NCBI RefSeq assembly: GCF_001447155.2 | Contig: NZ_CP014754.1 | Coordinates: 2,914,001 to 2,978,000, forward strand | Direction: 5' to 3' | From: Marinobacter sp. LQ44 | GTDB lineage: Bacteria > Pseudomonadota > Gammaproteobacteria > Pseudomonadales > Oleiphilaceae | Length of the DNA stretch: 64,000 nucleotides | Part shown: positions 62,374-64,000 of the stretch, piece after piece | How the letters are laid out: each line of letters begins with the position of its first letter | Numbering within the stretch: the stretch's first letter is position 1 | Notes under the pieces: model-generated | Told to the model about the DNA's origin: nothing | The model's database searches: none | The model's input: the letters and a program-made list of their open reading frames with translations, nothing else | Made by a program: the position numbers and the translations under genes

Positions 62374-62412
62374 AAAAACCGCCCCTGAACATGGTTCACG
62401 GGCGGTTTTTTT
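62374..62412. terminator. Bidirectional terminator between trxA and moaE
   Basis: AAAAACCGCCC and GGGCGGTTTTT pair, with a further GAAC/GTTC inner stem around CATG. Usable in both directions. Confidence 0.95.
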
Positions 62413-62455
62413 GTGCCTCAATCACCCTCGCTGGCCGCCAGTCGAAAAGTGAGCT

Positions 62456-62902
62456 TTATTCCCAGGCCCTGGAGCGGTCCAGGTCCGAGTCTTTTTGCTC
62501 TACCCAGTGTTCAGTGTCTCCGGTGATTTCCTTTTTCCAGAACGGGGCTGACGTTTTCAGGGCGTCCATGATGAATTCGCAGGCTGCAAATGCATCCCCC
62601 CGGTGAGCACTGCAAACGCCAACAAACACGATCTGATCCGACAGCGCCAGCCGCCCGACCCGATGAATCACCCTCGCCTTGCGGACATCCCAGCGCTGGG
62701 AGGCGGAGTCAATCAATCCCTGAATCACCTGTTCCGTCATGCCGGGATAATGCTCCAGGAATAACCCGGTCACCCCGGACAGGTCCCCGGAGTCCCGCAC
62801 CAGCCCGGAAAAGGTCGCCACCGCACCAGTGCCGGAACCGGAGGCGCGCAGCGCCTCGTATTCTGCGCCGACATCGAAATCTTCCGTCTGGATAGAAATC
62901 AT
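62456..62902 (-). CDS. moaE: Molybdopterin synthase large subunit MoaE
   Basis: A 148-residue protein that, with MoaD-thiocarboxylate, converts cyclic pyranopterin monophosphate to molybdopterin. Landmarks: GAVATFSGLVRDS, LEHYPGMTEQVI, VIHRVGRLALSDQIVFVGV, HRGDAFAACEFIMDALKTSAPFWKKE, the last carrying the active-site Lys pair. It directly follows moaD with one base between, within a molybdenum cofactor operon running leftward. Confidence 0.96.
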   Translation of the reverse strand: MISIQTEDFDVGAEYEALRASGSGTGAVATFSGLVRDSGDLSGVTGLFLEHYPGMTEQVIQGLIDSASQRWDVRKARVIHRVGRLALSDQIVFVGVCSAHRGDAFAACEFIMDALKTSAPFWKKEITGDTEHWVEQKDSDLDRSRAWE

Positions 62903-62903
62903 T

Positions 62904-63164
62904 TCAACCTCCGGTCACCGGTGGAAAGAAGGCCACTTCATCGCCCGGCGTGACCGGCGTTGACGGCTTGGCCATGGCCTGGTTGACCGCCACCATGACC
63001 GGCTGGTCACCCTGCAGTTGAGCCCAGGGGCCGCCACGGGCGGCCAGTTCTGACAACACGCCCTCAACGGTTTGGCCCGGAGTTGCCGGCAACTCAAGGC
63101 TCTCGGTATCAAGCTCCTCGCGAAGCCGTGCGAAAAAGCGAACAGTCAGGTTCTGGTCAGTCAT
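62904..63164 (-). CDS. moaD: Molybdopterin synthase sulfur-carrier subunit MoaD
   Basis: An 86-residue ubiquitin-like protein ending in the required Gly-Gly (PPVTGG), which is thiocarboxylated. VRFFARLREELDT at the start and VNQAMAKPSTPVTPGDEVAFFPPVTGG at the end are standard. Between moeA and moaE with gaps of 1-2 bases. Confidence 0.95.
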   Translation of the reverse strand: MTDQNLTVRFFARLREELDTESLELPATPGQTVEGVLSELAARGGPWAQLQGDQPVMVAVNQAMAKPSTPVTPGDEVAFFPPVTGG

Positions 63165-63166
63165 GA

Positions 63167-64000
63167 TCAGCTCATCAGTTCAGGGTACGAGTAATACATC
63201 ACCGGGTCACCGATATTGATGGTGCTGTTTTCCGGCACCACCGCCAGGCCGGAGCTCCAGCAAGCGGCACTCAGCACGCCGGAGCTCTGGTTCGGGGCAG
63301 CAGACACGGAAGCGGTGGCCCCGTTGCCTGTCTTGCGGGCGCGCACAAACTCCCGTCGGATGGACGGTGAATGGGTGGTGAAGTCTGCGGGCAGGCATTC
63401 CCCGATCGGCAGCGCGTCGGGTCGCCCCTGGCGTTTGCGAACGTAGGGCATCACGATGACCATAAAGGAAATCAGCACAGAGGCCGGGTTGCCGGGCAGC
63501 CCAAGCACCGGCGTGTCGTCAATGCTTCCGAACGCCAATGGTTTGCCAGGCTTGATGGCCATCCGCCACAAAGACAGCCGGCCGGACTCCTCGAGCACCG
63601 CGCGCACGTGGTCTTCTTCGCCCACCGACACGCCGCCACTGGTGATGATCAGGTCGGCTTTCCTCGCCGCCTCTTGCAGTGCCTGACGAGTGCCGTCGCG
63701 AGTATCCCGAACGGTCTCGCAAAGGATAGCCTCACATCCCGCCTGTGCCAGCATCCCGAGCAGGGTGTAGCGATTACTGTTGTAAATCTGGCCGGGGGCA
63801 AGCGGCTCGCCGGGTTGCACCAGTTCGTCACCGGTGCTCAGGATGGCCACCCGCAACCGGTCCAGTACCGGCACCTGTGCGATGCCCATCGAGGCCAGTA
63901 AGCCCATTTCCTGGGGGCGAATAAGGGTGCCCCGGGGCAATGCCAGCTCCCCCTGGGTGAGGTCCTGACCGCGACGACGAATGTTCTGCCCGGCGCTGAC
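63167..64000 (-). CDS. moeA: Molybdopterin molybdenumtransferase MoeA (N-terminal part outside window)
   Basis: The frame runs through the right edge; 277 residues are visible. It inserts molybdenum into adenylated molybdopterin. SAGQNIRRRGQD, VLDRLRVAILSTGDELV, IYNSNRYTLLGMLAQAGCE, IITSGGVSVGEEDHVRAVLEE, IKPGKPLAFGSIDDTPVLGLPGNPASVLISF are the central and catalytic MoeA stretches (GGVSVGE and PGNP loops). The C-terminal domain IV (SIRREFVRAR ... SGVLSAACWSSGLAVVPEN) is complete. First visible gene of the moeA-moaD-moaE unit. Confidence 0.96.
   Translation of the reverse strand, partial: VSAGQNIRRRGQDLTQGELALPRGTLIRPQEMGLLASMGIAQVPVLDRLRVAILSTGDELVQPGEPLAPGQIYNSNRYTLLGMLAQAGCEAILCETVRDTRDGTRQALQEAARKADLIITSGGVSVGEEDHVRAVLEESGRLSLWRMAIKPGKPLAFGSIDDTPVLGLPGNPASVLISFMVIVMPYVRKRQGRPDALPIGECLPADFTTHSPSIRREFVRARKTGNGATASVSAAPNQSSGVLSAACWSSGLAVVPENSTINIGDPVMYYSYPELMS

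Overview
The window looks like a chromosomal stretch of a marine gammaproteobacterium, most likely Marinobacter or a close relative. This is inferred from gene content and protein character (cytochrome c5, PldA, AlgQ/Rsd, RMF next to gshA, TIGR02444 and DUF4124 proteins, IS1380-type element), not from a database match. It falls into two halves that meet at a tRNA-Arg(CCG) gene (38471-38547, minus strand): a mobile, patchwork left half and an orderly core right half.

Left half. 1-4.2 kb is an AT-rich catabolic or uptake remnant: the end of a probable LivM-type permease, a DcaP-like porin, an SCP-x-like thiolase, and a TRAP binding-protein gene broken by a frameshift and a 3' truncation. 4.2-7.2 kb resembles a decayed gene-cassette array. 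Three attC-like sites each have the preceding reading frame's stop codon inside their first core site, no integrase is seen, and between them lie ynfA, mntP behind a yybP-ykoY manganese riboswitch, a broken CDF metal-efflux gene and a ParE-like toxin remnant. An SH3 lipoprotein and an IS3-family element with an amber mutation follow.

9.6-14.9 kb holds two divergent gene sets. The leftward one encodes a VapB-tailed small protein, a metallophosphoesterase and a lone HipA N-subdomain. The rightward one encodes a DEDDh exonuclease, a second metallophosphoesterase, two small proteins and a nucleotidyltransferase with a MazE-like tail. This looks like an undescribed nucleic-acid-processing or toxin-antitoxin-like cluster.

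15.0-23.5 kb is a recombination module: three 43-bp tandem repeats, a small possible ParB-like gene, two very large tyrosine recombinases, and a convergent four-gene xis-int operon that overlaps the recombinases tail to tail. 23.5-37.9 kb is a defence cargo: an Xre regulator, an Mrr-like type IV restriction enzyme, a 1933-residue DUF4011/SF1 helicase-nuclease, an IS256 insertion with a perfect 9-bp target duplication, a serine recombinase and a type III mod-res pair. A 590-bp gene-free stretch then leads to the tRNA.

Right half (38.5-64 kb) is ordinary housekeeping: YaeQ, CidA/LrgB, Fur-box-controlled bfd and bfr, phosphomannomutase, PldA, an IS1380 insertion, cytochrome c5, Rep helicase, a GGDEF-EAL protein, Tex, GshA, RMF, a FliL-like protein, DsbB, Rsd/AlgQ, an FKBP lipoprotein, an ABC-F ATPase, Ppx/GppA, thioredoxin, and MoaE-MoaD-MoeA running off the right edge.
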